A stretch of 64,000 bases of DNA from Watersipora subatra (GCF_963576615.1 NC_088711.1:37692621-37756620); one strand, 5' to 3'. Positions 1 through 15,200 are shown, counted from the first letter of the stretch. Program-made: numbers and translations. Notes: generated by a model not told the origin, from the sequence alone.

Positions 1-128
1 AGTATGTTGGTGAACTATTATGATAATCTCAGATTTTCACACTAAGGCTAGGTTTGGTAAAGTCTACTATGATTAGAGGCTGACCTAGTTTACCCTTATG
101 AAGCAATTCTGTTGGCAGGGTGAGGCAG

Positions 129-266
129 CTGTATATGTGGACATACTAGAGATGATACACACTTACTACCCACATTGTCACCAAGCCCTCCAGCTCTACA
201 CCTGCTCTATATTCGCACCGCAATGCTTCTATGGGACGCCAATTGCCCTTTTACCATGCAAGAAAT
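129..266 (+). CDS. Fz/LDLa gene exon 1 of window (Fz1, middle part)
   Basis: Encodes the Fz core with the pattern [22 protein letters not shown]. The donor is GTGGGT after AAA T, phase 1; joined to the next exon it gives PCKKLCEE, an exact match to the Fz consensus PCR.LCE. The acceptor is less sure: CAG ending at 128 keeps phase 1 like the other exons, CAG ending at 118 would give phase 0. Confidence 0.75.
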
Positions 267-3200
267 GTGGGTATACATTATATTACAATCGAATTAATGA
301 CTAGCATGGGGAAGATATCTAACAGTATTAAACGAAGGCGCTAATATTTATCCATGAGAAGATAACTGCTAATATTCAAGAATTAGTATAGAGAAGATAA
401 CTACAGTAGATGTTCCTATAATGTGAACCTCCTTTTAGATAAAATTTACTGCATGTAAATAATTCATGTGAAACTATTGCATTGTATTATGTAAGAAATT
501 CCACATATGGTAAAGAGCCCAGTCTGTGCAAATGCTCAAAATCGATCGGAAGGACGATAATCCCATAGCTAGCCTTAAAAGTACTGTTTTCTTTCCTGCC
601 GCGCTTGAGAGAGAAAACAGAATAGAGATATTTAGGGTATCTATTATAGTTGTCTACTTTATTTAAACGTGCGATATTTTTTCTGTTTGTTTCTTTGCAG
701 TATAGATCTTGCTGTGAAGAAAACAAAGTAAAAAATATTGCGTTAAATTGACATTGAAGCTGTGCGTTTCTCTTACCTTTCATAAAATTACTGTAAGCAT
801 ATAACCTTAAACCAAGTGAAAGTGATAAGAAGTGATAAGAGTAAAGTTGTCAATATAAATACAAATATTTAAACGGGTTTTACTGTTTGTATAGATTAAA
901 ATCCTCAAAAGTAATTTTTTTTGGAATAGATTACTTACATTGTAGGGGCTTCTACTGCACTTGTATTAAATAGAACCAAGAGATCATCATATGAAAGGAA
1001 ATTACTGGCGTTGAACAAAAATATATTTATCAAAAACCACAAAAAATATTGTTTTTTAAAAGTAAAGAATAAATATAGTAAAGTGTTAGTTCAAGCAGGT
1101 TATGGCGCTCATGTAGCTTCTCCTAACAAAATAAACGAGAAGACGATTCATAATTTATTTCCCCAAGCTATTAATGAGCTGCTGTTAGTCTTACATTCAC
1201 GATTAGTTCACTTCGTGAAGACAAAAGCTTTTTTGGAGCTTCATTGTTCAGGCTCCGAGTGTTTTTAACAATATGTGTTCATTGGCAGATCATTTTCAGA
1301 TGTTTCTGGTATTTAGAGTGTTTTGCAAGAGATGTCTGTGATGCAGTTACATGGTGTCATGTTTACTGAGTTGTAAACACTGAGTTGTTGACAATTTAAA
1401 TGACAAACAGTTTAAAATAAAAATATAATGAAGGCAGCAACAAGCTGAATAGTTTGCTTATGTTACATGACAAGTGAAAACATGCCTAGTGTGTTAACAT
1501 AACACAAAGAGTTATTCTGATAACTATAGCATATGTCATCTGTTCGCCTAGCTGTGACTTAGCATTTAGCCGGTGATTGGCTTGTTTTGTTTCTCTATTT
1601 AAGCAAAAGTAACCTCGACTTTTCGCCAGTTCTCTAAAGTTTTCTTCAAAAGTTAAACTTTTAAAAGTTCTTCAACACTTGAAACTTTTGTTCTGCTGCT
1701 CGATTCTCATTTTCAGTTGCATACTTCACTACTTTCAGCTTGTAATCTACAAAACAGGATTTTTGTTTTGGTGCAATTTTTGTTTAGGGCTTCTCAGTTG
1801 TTTTCAAAATTGTCAACACAGGCCTAGAGTGCACTCTTGTGGTTTGGTTCAACATGAAAATAAAATGTGTATACTGACAAAAATATTTATATAAGTTGCT
1901 CCCGGAGTATATTCTGCATATATTCAATAAACTACACAAAAAACTGCGACTTGTAGTCCAGAAAATATTATTTTATGATAATATTATAATAATAATATAT
2001 GGTACATATAATATATTCCAACATGGCGCTTATTTATGTCTATTGCAGTGTGCGAGGAGGTACAGTTGAGCTGCAGCTTTGAGCTCTCCATTCTACAACT
2101 GCCTCTAGAGTTTGACTGTAGAGACATGCCTGTTTATAACAATGACATCTCCAATCCTAATTGTGTCATACATGAATCACAACGACCCAGTGAGTAACAC
2201 CTAAATATTTTAAGTGATGGTAGAGAACATCGCGTCGCTAGATGATAACATACAACTGTGGGTTATCATCTAGCGACCAACCAAACCTAGCTTCCAAGTA
2301 GTTGGATTACAAGAGTGCACCATCATTAGTTTGATGCCTTCAAATTGTAACCCACATTTGTATGTTGGCATATGTGAAACATTGTGGTAACTTGTACTGC
2401 ACAATCTAAACAACATAAATTTAAAAGATATATAGCTTTATGAATATTGGAAAATGACCGAGTCTTTGACATTCGCAAAGACAGTATGCAGCCATAGAAC
2501 CTTTGTCAGATTCAAAGAGTGTTTATCCCCACTTCAGGATTAACTGGTATTCGAGTTAAAACATACTATATTGTACAGTATGTCTAAGAGTCTAAGGCAA
2601 GTAGCGATAACTCATGAAATCATATCTTTAGTACATACATGTAAATTTATATGTATATGTTTATGCCATGTGACGGTTGGACCACTTCAGCTGACAGTTT
2701 TCATACAATTTTTCTGTGAAAATTTATTGCACTAGTCGGTGTATCATCACTTGAACGAATTGTTGATGTAAAGGAAAGGAGGAAATTTCTAATAAATTAC
2801 TACTTCTAAATGTTTGTTTGTTACCTTATCAGTTGCTCATGAACTAGCTAGTCAGCTCTCAAGTGCACTAGTTTTCATGTCCGGTATCACTTTAGACATC
2901 AGCACGGCAGTAAGTAATTTTCATGGCCTATAAGATTTCCAAGTCTAATTTTGTATAAAATGCCAAGTACAAAATTTGGACTAGAGTCTAACAGTATCAA
3001 TTTTTATCAATTCACCAGTTGGCGAAATTTGTTCAGGTTTACCAGTGTATATAACTGCTCAAACCTGTCACCATATACCGTTAAACCTCTATTTGAAAGC
3101 CATCTTTATTTGAACATCACCTCTAATAAAATGCCACTATAGAATAAGGGTTGAAAAATACAACTCCACCCTTTAACTGAATGCCACCTCTATTTGTCCG

Positions 3201-6200
3201 CCACTTTGACATTTTTTATTTTAACCCATAATAGAAAGTGATCAGTAGAAAAGTGTCCACAAAATGGTATTAATAATGACTCGGTTACATCAATAACAAT
3301 TAATTCTTTCGTTGTTGCTGTAGTGGTTGCCATGATTTTAGTGACGGTGTTCCTCAGAAGATCAATAGTCACAATCATCAGAAAGGTCTAAATCCTATTC
3401 ATTGTTTTTAGATTCACCCGTAATGTTGTTTACAATCTGACCTGAAGACTTTAAAACCTAATGAATAAGAATACTTTTCAGGACCACCGTACAAAGTAAT
3501 AGCAGCCAATGTTATGGCGTATTGTAGGATTTTAAAGCATTAAAAATGTCTCTATGCCCATTGTTCCAAATGTTTGTTTTCTAACTAAAATTTTACGCTT
3601 TTTCTCTCAAACTTAACATCATCACTAAGCTAATACTTTATAATCAAAGTAGATCCTTGTTTAGCTCGGTTTGATACTTTGACGGACATGTATATGGAAA
3701 ACGGCTTAGCGAAAATGCTGAGGCTGATGACATTAATGTCGATTTGGCCTGAAGGAGAGTGTAAAATAAAGGCAACATTAGCATCGCGTCGCCCATCAAA
3801 AGGATTAAATTTATCTTCCCAAAAATCTATGGGCTAGCAGAAAAAACGCTACCCTTTGTTTGAAAGCCACCTTTTATTAAATGCCACTATAGGGGAAGGG
3901 TTGAAAAAAGGCGTTCAAATAGAGGTTTTATGGTAATTGAGATTTACAGATGTTGGTAATCCAGTCATTTACCACATTTTATTGCATATCATGTAGGTTG
4001 CTCGTCGAACAGTTACGAGTGCTCTTATGGAGCTTGCATTCCCATGAGTAAAGTCTGTGATGGCAGCATTGACTGCCCAGATGGATCAGAGGAAATGGGT
4101 TGCTCTCCTCCCCCTTGTGATGAGAACAGCAAAGTCTTGTGCCAAAATGGCGACTGTTTGCCAGGTGTGTGGAGGTGTGATGGTGATAGAGATTGCAAAG
4201 CAGGCGAAGACGAGATGGACTGCCCAGCGGTCTGTGATGAAAAAATGGAATATAGGTGCAGAGATGAGAAGAAATGTGTGGCGCTATCTAGGAGGTGTGA
4301 TTTGGAGCATGATTGTCCAGATGGTGATGATGAGGAAGGTAAACCTGTATTCCTTATAGATGACATTTTTTTTGTTGCCAGTTTTTGCTGACTTTTTGTA
4401 AACATAAATACTAATAGTAAAAACCCAAGTCACCGTTCAATAGATACATGTTTATAATAGACTGCATGTATTTAGTTTTCACTCTGACTTTTGGGAAACT
4501 TTTTCTGCTTGTAATATGTAGACGATAACTCCATATTATTCCATGCCTAAGTTACTCTATTTAGATAATACATTATACATGTAGATGGAACACTTTAGAA
4601 TATAGAAGTAATGGAAGTAATTTAATTTCACATGTGTACTGTTAAGGATTTTATAAAATCTGTAACACATTTTACTTAGCGAAAGAAAGTAATATTCAGT
4701 AAATATTCCACAACATTTTTAGTTAGAAATTTGTTAACAAAAAGTTTGTAGGTAAGAAAGTCGATACATAAGTTCTTGTTCATGGGTTACTAATACCCCA
4801 AAATGTAACAGTTCCAGTTGATCAGGAATTTAAAGCTGGCTAGTTAATGCGTCAACAAGTCTTATTCATTTCAAGGGTGTGCTGGAAGGCTTTGTACAGC
4901 CAATCAGTTCAAATGCAATTCTGGTAGATGTATTCCTCAAGAATGGCTCTGTGATGGAATGCCAGACTGTCCTGGCCAAGGAAACGAGGACGAGCTGAAT
5001 TGTAGTAAGTAACACAGATTCATACTGGTTCCAAATACCGAGGTTGCACGGGGCTGTCTCAACGTCCTTCTGTGATCAGTAAGGGGCGGCCATGATTCTG
5101 AACTATTTCCGGTAATGGTTTGTGGTCATTATTTACATGAAGTTCTTCTGTCATCTTTGTTGCAGAGAAGTGCTTACACAATTGTACCATACCCTACCGC
5201 CTGTGCGGTAGCTGGTTGAATGAGTGAGTTGTCAGTCAGCTGAATCTTATTGCAGACAAAAAAAACGTTCCTGTTGGCATCCTATTCAAAGTATTATAAT
5301 GTTGTGGGGAGACAGAATTTAAAATGGTACAAAATAATTAAAAAAAGTTTCCAACTAGATACACCCTCTAAGTATATGTAAATCTTCATTTTCTGGAATT
5401 GTGTTGAGAAAGAACTTAACATTAGAAGTTGTTTGCAAATGGTAAATAATGGATAAAATGCTTGACCCTTACTACTTATTCTCAATTTGATTGGAGTTGT
5501 CAGTGAATGACTTTTATATGCGCATCACTACTTATCTCCTCTGTGCAACGCAAAGTAAGATAATAAGAAGGTGAATAACTTAGTCTTGTGAAATGCAGTT
5601 GATGATTGTTGATTGCTTCAGCCAATGACAGAGCTAGCTGTCTCCAAACAGAGTTCCAGTGCCTAGATGGACACAACGTCTTTGATCGGACAAAAGCCTG
5701 TATTCCTGCTACTTGGTTGTGTGACGGAGAGCGTGACTGTAACGACGACTCTGATGAATCCCCCGCTATATGCAAGTATCTTTGTTGATTCAATTTTTTG
5801 GATGCTGTCTACAATCTGTGCTCACTTGCAGTCATTACCTAATTGTTATTGGATCAAGTGCTGGTGTAATGTTACTGTGCACTGTTAAAAAGTGTTTACA
5901 CCGGACAACTGGCTAAGCTATTGTACTATTCCAATCTTAACCCTTTGGCTGGGGAAACAACTAAAATGTCGTTTATCGGTTGCGTGGGGAAACGACATTT
6001 ATGTCGCTTTCGGTAGACGTTTATAAAGCTGTCGCCTAGTAACATTAAACAAAGGATATGAACACTAGTAAGTTTTAAATATCATCAACAAGATATTAGT
6101 CGATGATTTACAATATGAAACAATTATCTGAGAGGCGTTGCTTTGTGCTAAAAGCTAAACAAATCGCGCCTCCTTGGAAAAGGATAAAAGTTGGACAAAC

Positions 6201-9200
6201 CAGTCAACATCGGCTCAACCTTCAAAATGGCAAAATAAAAGATTATTTGATCCTGCGGTCGTTAGTGATTTTTTGTCTGATCAGAATAAAAATAATTCAG
6301 ATGATAGAAGTGATGTAAACTTTTTGGACTTTTAATATACTTGGAATATACAGAGAAAAACGATCGTTATGGTAGCTCGTAAGGCTACGTTATAGCGTTT
6401 GACTCTGCCAAAAGAAATGCTTCCAAGCATTTCATACAGGGACAATTGCACACGGTTGTATTTTCTATAGTAGTAGATATGTAAATGAATGTTTATGTAC
6501 AAAAGATTTATTTCATAGAAATAAATTTAAGATTTGAGTTATGCATGTTCATAAAATATCGATTTTATTGAATTTTGAAAAATAAATTACACGACTTTCG
6601 GGTGTTTTTGCCGGGCTTTTACCCAGCCAAAGGGTTAAACATGCACAAAAGCAAACAGTTAAACGGACTGCGCTAGTGGCAGTCTGCAGCAATCCATTTT
6701 GTCAAATGTTAGGCCGTCTGTGGGTGTCACTAAGCAGCAGGCGTGTTGGTCTACAACACGTAAAGATTTTTCTACGATGGCGCGTTGGTCTACGATGGCA
6801 CGTGCGTCTGCGATGGCGCAATCACCGACGAATGCAACAAGTGTAAAATACAGGCGCTAGCAACTGCATTTTACACTTGTCAGCCTTGTCAGTAGCAGCT
6901 TTTAGTCATGATAATTATAGCCTGGATGTTATAGCTAAATAAGAATGGATACCAGAACATAATAATAGTCCTCTCTTAAGAACATATATCACTCAATGTG
7001 ACTGCAGACAGCTGACTTGATACGAGGTTGTACGTAAGTTGGACTGACAACTATACGCATGTACGTAGGTAAACAATAGTACATATATAATATACTAGCG
7101 TATAACAGGTGAGCCTTCAACTACCACATCAGAACCATCTTTCCCCTGCCAGACGAACCCTTGCAAGAATGGGGCTGGGTGTCTAATGGTTTCCAACAAG
7201 ACAGTCTGTATCTGTGGCAACAGCTACACTGGCAAGCTTTGCGAGATGGGTAAGGATGAATTGTTCAAGTTTTAGCCTTAGTTCCTTGAGGAGGGGAAGG
7301 GTGGGCTTCCTTTTTACATTTGTTATCCTTGACTAGAGAAATTCAGTCATATAAGCTATCTACAATTCTGTTGTGCTGCTGTTCAGTGTGCTTCCACAGG
7401 GATAGGTAACTGGCAGAATACTCATAATCATGTTGCAGACACCCGACATGTTATCCGGTCTTGCTCACCTCTATGCACATGTCCTTCAGTCTACAAGTGT
7501 TTGGTAAGAGCAGCAGAGATGCAGTGATATCACATCTTTTGTTTTTATAGCCATTCTCAAACCCTACAAGTGTGATCAACCACTGGACAAAGATAGCGTG
7601 TGTCTTAAACATCTACCGTATAACACAACTTCTACGCCTTTTCACATCCAAGAACTGCTGCATCAGAGTACCGAGTCAATTCTCTATGCTCTCATCAACA
7701 ACAACTGCTATGATAAAGCGGCCATGTTTATTTGCTCTGTAAGATACCCGACATGTCAAAGCAATGGTTTCCCTTTGCTTCCATGTAGAGACATCTGTGT
7801 GTGTAAGTATTGCAATTCCTAGAGTTAATTAAAGATGGACTTACTCAATATTTTAGTAGATTTGGTCAGAATTTATGGATATTTTTATACCATTTGCGAC
7901 TGTTTTTGGTGTTTGAGGAGATCTGACTGTCAGAATGTTTCAAGATTGAAATCTGCAAAAATTGATCATAGTTAAAATGCTCGGACCAAGCGACGTGTGA
8001 CTATAACTACACTCGTAAAGAGACTAATTGAATAAGGGCACATTACTCTGCAACTTGCATGCAATAGACAATATCAACTAATGCAACGATAAAAACTAGT
8101 GACTTCGTGTTGCACATATTTTTTTCTGAGCGTTTTAACCGTGATCAAGTTTTATCGGTTTTAATGGTGACACATCTTGACGGTCAGATCACCGCAAACA
8201 TCAAAAATCTTTGCAAATGATAAAAAAACACTATATTTTCTGATAAAATACTTTTATGTAAGTTCATGTTTAAACTAGTTGGCTGCGTATTATGCTGTTT
8301 ATGGCAGCGTATTATGCTGTTTATGGCAGCGTATTATGCTGTGGGGAGCAGACCTAGAATTATGCTGTGGGGAGCAGACCTAGAATTATGCTGTGGGGAG
8401 CAGACCTAGAATTATGCTGTGGGGAGCAGACCTAGAATTATGCTGTGGGGAGCAGACCTAGAATTATGCTGTGGGGAGCAGACCTAGAATTATGCTGTGG
8501 GGAGCAGACCTAGAATTATGCTGTGGGGAGCAGACCTAGAATTATGCTGTGGGGAGCAGACCTAGAATTATGCTGTGGGGAGCAGACCTAGAATTATGCT
8601 GTGGGAAGCAGACCTAGAATTATGCTGTGGGAAGCAGACTTAGAATGCTGAATTTCATTAGCAGGACTACAGCAAAATTTACAAGTTGTGGGCAAATGTT
8701 AGACGTCAGTCTTTGTACACTATAAACTTGTAGAAACTATTTCTTTTATAAAAAGTAATTGAAGAATCTATGTGGTTAGCTGTGTTAATATTGGTTAAGG
8801 GCAACTCACAGGTCTGTGTTACGGAAAACATGTCTGCTGTAGATGTCTCAATGTGAGGTGACCACATGCAATGCCAACATGTTAGCTATTGTATGTTTCA
8901 AGGTGAGGTGAGCACCTGCAACTCTTCAGCACTCGCATACTCTCCAACTGTGACTTTATAAGGTCTGTGGATGGAACACATTACCCCTACACAACCATGT
9001 GTGTTAGACTACGAGTGTCCCGCATTACTCCTACACATATGTGTGTGTTAGACTATGAGTGTCCCGCATTCCCTCTACACATAGGCCTATGTGTGTTCGA
9101 CTACGAGTGTCCCGCATTCCCTCTACACATATGTGTGTTCGACTATGAGTGTCCCGCATTACCTCTAAGCAGCTATGATTATTACACTATGGGTGGCCCA

Positions 9201-12200
9201 TATTACCTCTGCACAACTATGCTCAATTACCATAGTCTGTGGGTGGTCTACATCATCTTTACACGACCGGTTAGCTGAGCCAAGGAAAGATAACTAACTA
9301 TCTTGTGACATTCTAAAGTGTTTCAAATTTTGTTTTTGCAGCGTTCAAAGAGCACTGCAACCACCTTGTAGAAGATGGTTGGCACTCGGACCTGAAGGAT
9401 CTCAACTGCGACTTGTTTGTTTCCAAGATTAGTAACACCTTGACCTGTCTCACATCTGAATCAATCCTACCGACACTCCCTCATGCCTATAGTGAGTTAC
9501 CATTCCAGTTTGAGGAGATATTATGTGATTTGGTCTCATTTCTAGTAAAATATAAATGACAAGTTGCGGCATGTTAAACTATATAGATTCTGGATTATAA
9601 ATTCTTTATTATCAATAATCAATTGATTATCAATTCTGGATAAGACAAGTGTGAACTAGAGAGATACAGACAGCTTTCTCGCAGAGGTTGATGCTCTATT
9701 TATAAACTAGATTAAATTTGTTCTGTAAGCCGGTTATTTTTGCAGAGAAGCCTGCTCAGCACTGTGAAAGCCTCATGCACCCAATATGCTCTCTGGGTTA
9801 TCAATCAGTATCCCTCCCTAACTACTTCGGGCAGACAACTCAATCTGAGGCAAGCTACTTTGTCCACTTGCTGACTCGACTTCACTCTACACATGAATGC
9901 AGGCAGGTTATGCTGCCGGTAGCCTGTGCTCTTGCCTTTCCAATGTGTGCTGAGAGGAATGTTACTCCACCCATATGTCAAAGCACTTGCCTTGGTAAGA
10001 TCTTAAACAAAATTACTAGCTACTTTTGGTAATATAGTAAATGATAGCACAATTCCACATTAACATGTCTTGCTGTGGCTGTGACAGTATCACCATCATT
10101 CTGCACACCTTAATTAGAATGACTTGTATAAAAATATGTGTATTAATAGGGATGTGAGTAGCCAAGGGAAGAGACTCTCTAGCAAAAAAATTTTCTTTTG
10201 GTAAACATCTTATCATACACTTTTAATGATAAGATTATACACTTTACACAATTTACATTTGTGGTGGTTGCCTGGGTTGGATTGATTGTATACAGACCTT
10301 GCAGTAATTTACAGAGAATTTAGTATACATATTATGACTTGCATATAAACATATAAACATATGCACCATCAACAACTGAGGACATGCTAATAGTAAATTG
10401 CTAAGAGGGTTGTAACTGGCTAATCTATATATATATTGCTCAAAGTATGTCTGTCTGTCATTCCGGCTATAGCGCACACTTATTATTTTACCGAGGCAGA
10501 TACGCGTTACGATGCCCCTGTTAAGAAATATTTTTGTAAGGTTTAATTGCTAGCCTATATCTGGGGTCGAGGCCATTCATTCTCATGCGGACAATCATAT
10601 CGTCTCCATGGAAAAGCCTCAACGTTATATCTCCGTTCGGTCAGACAAAGATAGTACCATAGATCATTTTTACATTTGTACCAGTATCGAGAGGTACCAG
10701 TATTGTCATATTCAACATGTTGATGGATAGCTTCTGGTGGAACGCTAACCTTTTTTATAAACATGCACTTCAATGCACTTCTATGCATGTTATTATTAAT
10801 TCAAGATATTCAGGATTTTTATTTTGCTTTCTCAGTTTGGATTAATTGTATCATTACAGAATCATCTTCTATTGTAATCGTAGCAAAACCGACTTAATTT
10901 AGCTACTGCTGGCTAATTATTTCTCTTTAACTTTCAAACTAAATATCATGAGAAAAGTGTTTTGTGTAATTGAAATAAATTATGAAAGGAAATAAAAAAC
11001 AACTGTAAAGGTTTTCCAATTTTGTCAGACAACTTTTGAACTTCATATCATAAGAAAAATGTTTCGTGCAGGTCAAATTAATTAAAAAAAATAAAACGAC
11101 TATAAAAAGGTTTAGATGTAAGAATGGCAAATGTTGTTATATGTTAAATACAAATCAATTTTCTGACCAAAGATTTATTTATTACCCGGGCAACGCCGGG
11201 TAGCACAGCTAGTATGGTAATATGTTTGTATATTATTGATGGTGTACAGCCCTAGTATTTCTAGTTACATACAGTAATAAAATATTGCTACATAACCAGA
11301 TGTACCATATAGTTATGTACCACTGTACTATATGGTTATGTACGGTTATAATATACTAGTGTACCATCTGGTTATGTACGGTTATAATATACTAGTGTAC
11401 TATCTGGTTATGTACAGTTATAATATACTAGTGTACCATCTGGTTATGTACGGTTATAATATACTAGTGTACCATCTGGTTATGTACAGTTATAATATAC
11501 TAGTGTACCATCTGGTTATGTACGGTTATAATATACTAGTGTACCATCTGGTTATGTACAGTTATAATATACTAGTGTACCATCTGGTTATGTACAGTTA
11601 TAATATACTAGTGTACCATCTGGTTATGTACGGTTATAATATACTAGTGTACCATCTGGTTATGTACAGTTATAATATACTAGTGTACCATCTGGTTATG
11701 TACAGTTATAATATACTAGTGTACCATCTGGTTATGTACGGTTATAATATACTAGTGTACCATCTGGTTATGTACGGTTATAATATACTAGTGTACCATC
11801 TGGTTATGTACGGTTATAATATACTAGTGTACCATCTGGTTATGTACAGTTATAATATACTAGTGTACCATCTGGTTATGTACGGTTATAATATACTAGT
11901 GTACCATCTGGTTATGTACAGTTATAATATACTAGTGTACCATCTGGTTATGTACAGTTATAATATACTAGTGTACCATCTGGTTATGTACGGTTATAAT
12001 ATACTAGTGTACCATCTGGTTATGTACAGTTATAATATACTAGTGTACCATCTGGTTATGTACAGTTATAATATACTAGTGTACTATCTGGTTATGTACA
12101 GTTATAATATACTAGTGTACCATCTGGTTATGTACAGTTATAATATACTAGTGTACCATCTGGTTATGTACAGTTATAATATACTAGTGTACCATCTGGT

Positions 12201-15200
12201 TATGTACGGTTATAATATACTAGTGTACCATCTGGTTATGTACGGTTATAATATACTAGTGTACTATCTGGTTATGTACAGTTATAATATACTAGTGTAC
12301 CATCTGGTTATGTACGGTTATAATATACTAGTGTACCATCTGGTTATGTACAGTTATAATATACTAGTGTACCATCTGGTTATGTACGGTTATAATATAC
12401 TAGTGTACCATCTGGTTATGTACAGTTATAATATACTAGTGTACCATCTGGTTATGTACAGTTATAATATACTAGTGTACCATCTGGTTATGTACGGTTA
12501 TAATATACTAGTGTACCATCTGGTTATGTACAGTTATAATATACTAGTGTACCATCTGGTTATGTACGGTTATAATATACTAGTGTACCATCTGGTTATG
12601 TACAGTTATAATATACTAGTGTACCATCTGGTTATGTACAGTTATAATATACTAGTGTACTATCTGGTTATGTACAGTTATAATATACTAGTGTACCATC
12701 TGGTTATGTACAGTTATAATACACTAGTGTACTATCTGGTTATGTACAGTTAAACTTTTGATTGCAGAGGCAGTAAACAAATGCAAGTTCTTCCTCGACC
12801 ATTACCAATTCAAGCTGCCTTTAGACTGTGGTTCTTTTCCTGATTCCACCGACCCTACCGAGTGCTCACAGCCTGCTGTTACACAGTATGCCCCCAAACA
12901 ACGTAAGCCCATTTAGTGCTTTTTAAGACTATTTTTCCTTTTCTAGAAAGCATAGTAATTGTCTTTCTTCTATTCAAGTCTTGGCTAGATATTGTAATTG
13001 TCCACTATTCTAGTTTTGTTGTTGAACAAAACATGCCAGACATTAATCAAGTATGACAAGTGACTGAACACTATTTGGTATTTCTTGTGGCTGTCCCAAG
13101 CCACGGTTTGAGGTTGCGATAAAAGATTGCATCCTGCAGGGTTCAAACTTGCAGCATTTAGATTAGTAGCCTTACACGGTAACATCTGCACCAGTCAGCC
13201 ACAGTAGTCATTGCTGAATACTTGTGCGCATAGTTATTCCTGTCTGCATTTTATCGGTTCACCTGACAATCTCTTGCAGTACACGAGACTACCATGGTAC
13301 AAGTAATAGTAATAGCAGTCGAAGAAGCTGGTACTTATTGATTTAGGGCCACATAGTTTCATTTAATTTGGCAACATACACAGATAACCCGTATTAACGT
13401 GGTACTAGCCGCACCATCGAGCAGCGCCAAGTCTTGAAGGATAAGAAATGTTATTATTATTACTAGTATATAGCTGACCAGAATTGTATTAAAATGTAAA
13501 TACTACATTTTAAACAGCATATGGAAGCACAATGACATTTTCTAGTGTTAGAAAAATAGTCAGGCTATAGGCTATAGGCTATAGCTGAAACGAACATTCC
13601 ACAAGCACCAGGCACTGTACCATCAATCTATCAATTAGCTGTTGGAGTTGTCAGATTTTTGTGTAGTACCCTTCAACAACAGACATTGTAAGTGATTTTA
13701 GGTAACTCATTAAACAATACAGTTGAGTTATAAAAGGGTAGACTACAGTAAGAAATAACATGTTTGTGCCTTTTCCTACAGTCTGTGAAGATGGCATGAA
13801 ACTGTGTGTTCAGAGTGGAGAATGTATCCATGAGACAAGGTGGTGTAACACGGAGGTAGACTGCATGGATGCGTCAGATGAGAAGGATTGTGGTTAGTGA
13901 TTTCTAGTTTCTATTATATATACTTATACTATAAATAGGTTTTTAACACTGATATTGCCTTGATAGTAATTATATTCATGTAGCAATTACCCTTGTGCTG
14001 TTGTTAGTTCTCTTATTATAATTATGTATTTATACTAGATAAGTGATGACGAAGATGTTTGTTGCGTAGCAGTGAAAACTGATCAAGTCTAATGTACATG
14101 TATTTCAGAGATAAGTAACTGTTCCATAACATCAGTCCGATGTCTTGGATCATATACTCATTGCATTCAAAAACATTGGCTTTGTGACGGACATATGGAC
14201 TGTCCTACAGGCTCAGATGAGCTTGGATGTACAGTGAGTAACCACATTTTTACTGACCTTTCATGACCTTTCGGCTTCCAAAGATCGTGCAATAAGATAG
14301 GACATTTTAATAGTTTTGCTGTACTTGCAGTAGGTGCTAAACTGTTGACTCTGTATATGTAAAAGTGGATATACATAAGTGCGTCACTGTGGGCATCTAG
14401 CAATCTCAAAACCAGTAAAATACATTAGAGGTACGTAAGTACATTATTTGAGATAAAACTGTACAGTTGCTTACCAAACTAGACATGAACACGCCATAAG
14501 TAATTGCTTCTTTAAATCACACTCTAGGAACATATAGCATCAAAATCTAAAATATTTGCAAGACTGTTATACAGTAGATCCTAACTTAAACCCCTTCTAT
14601 CGCAATTTTCTACTAAGTAAAGTGTTTGCTTCCTATTGCATATCATAAAGCATCAAGTTGGTTCAAGGTTGGTTCAAGGTCGCAAATTCGATTTGATTAG
14701 CAAGAGTCCCATAGTTAGCCTTAAAATATCATTTTCACTCTTGCCGCACTTGCGAGAGAAAATGACGTATTGAGGTATGTATATTATATCTACTTCAACC
14801 AACCATATAAATATTTAGGGTGCAGTTCATCTTCCATGGTCTGAGAAAAGCTGGTTACGGCGAATAAGTACTTGATTTTAGAAATACTCAGTTGTTGGTC
14901 AGTTCACACCTTGCTGCCTTGCACACACCTTCTCACAGTTCACACCTTGCACACCAGCACCTGAGGTGCTGCGGAGAACCCGGCCTCACCTAAAGTTTCA
15001 TATTGTTTTTGTGGATGTGGAAACAAATGCTTAAAATAGAATTATAATCAAATAGTATTGTAGTAATGCTCATTAATGTAGTAACCTTTGTTAACAATTC
15101 ACAAATTCTTACTGGAAGTTTTTCACTTTTTATTAAAATTCAAAGCAAACTAAAATTTGTGAGCACTTCGTTATTTTCTGGTTTTGGACTGCCTTGAAAT

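Noticed and set aside
4025..4405. 126-codon minus-strand frame
   Set aside because: Shadow of the LDLa exon on the plus strand.
11332..12753. 473-codon open frame
   Set aside because: Pure product of the 36-bp array inside intron 9; 12-residue period, no domain.
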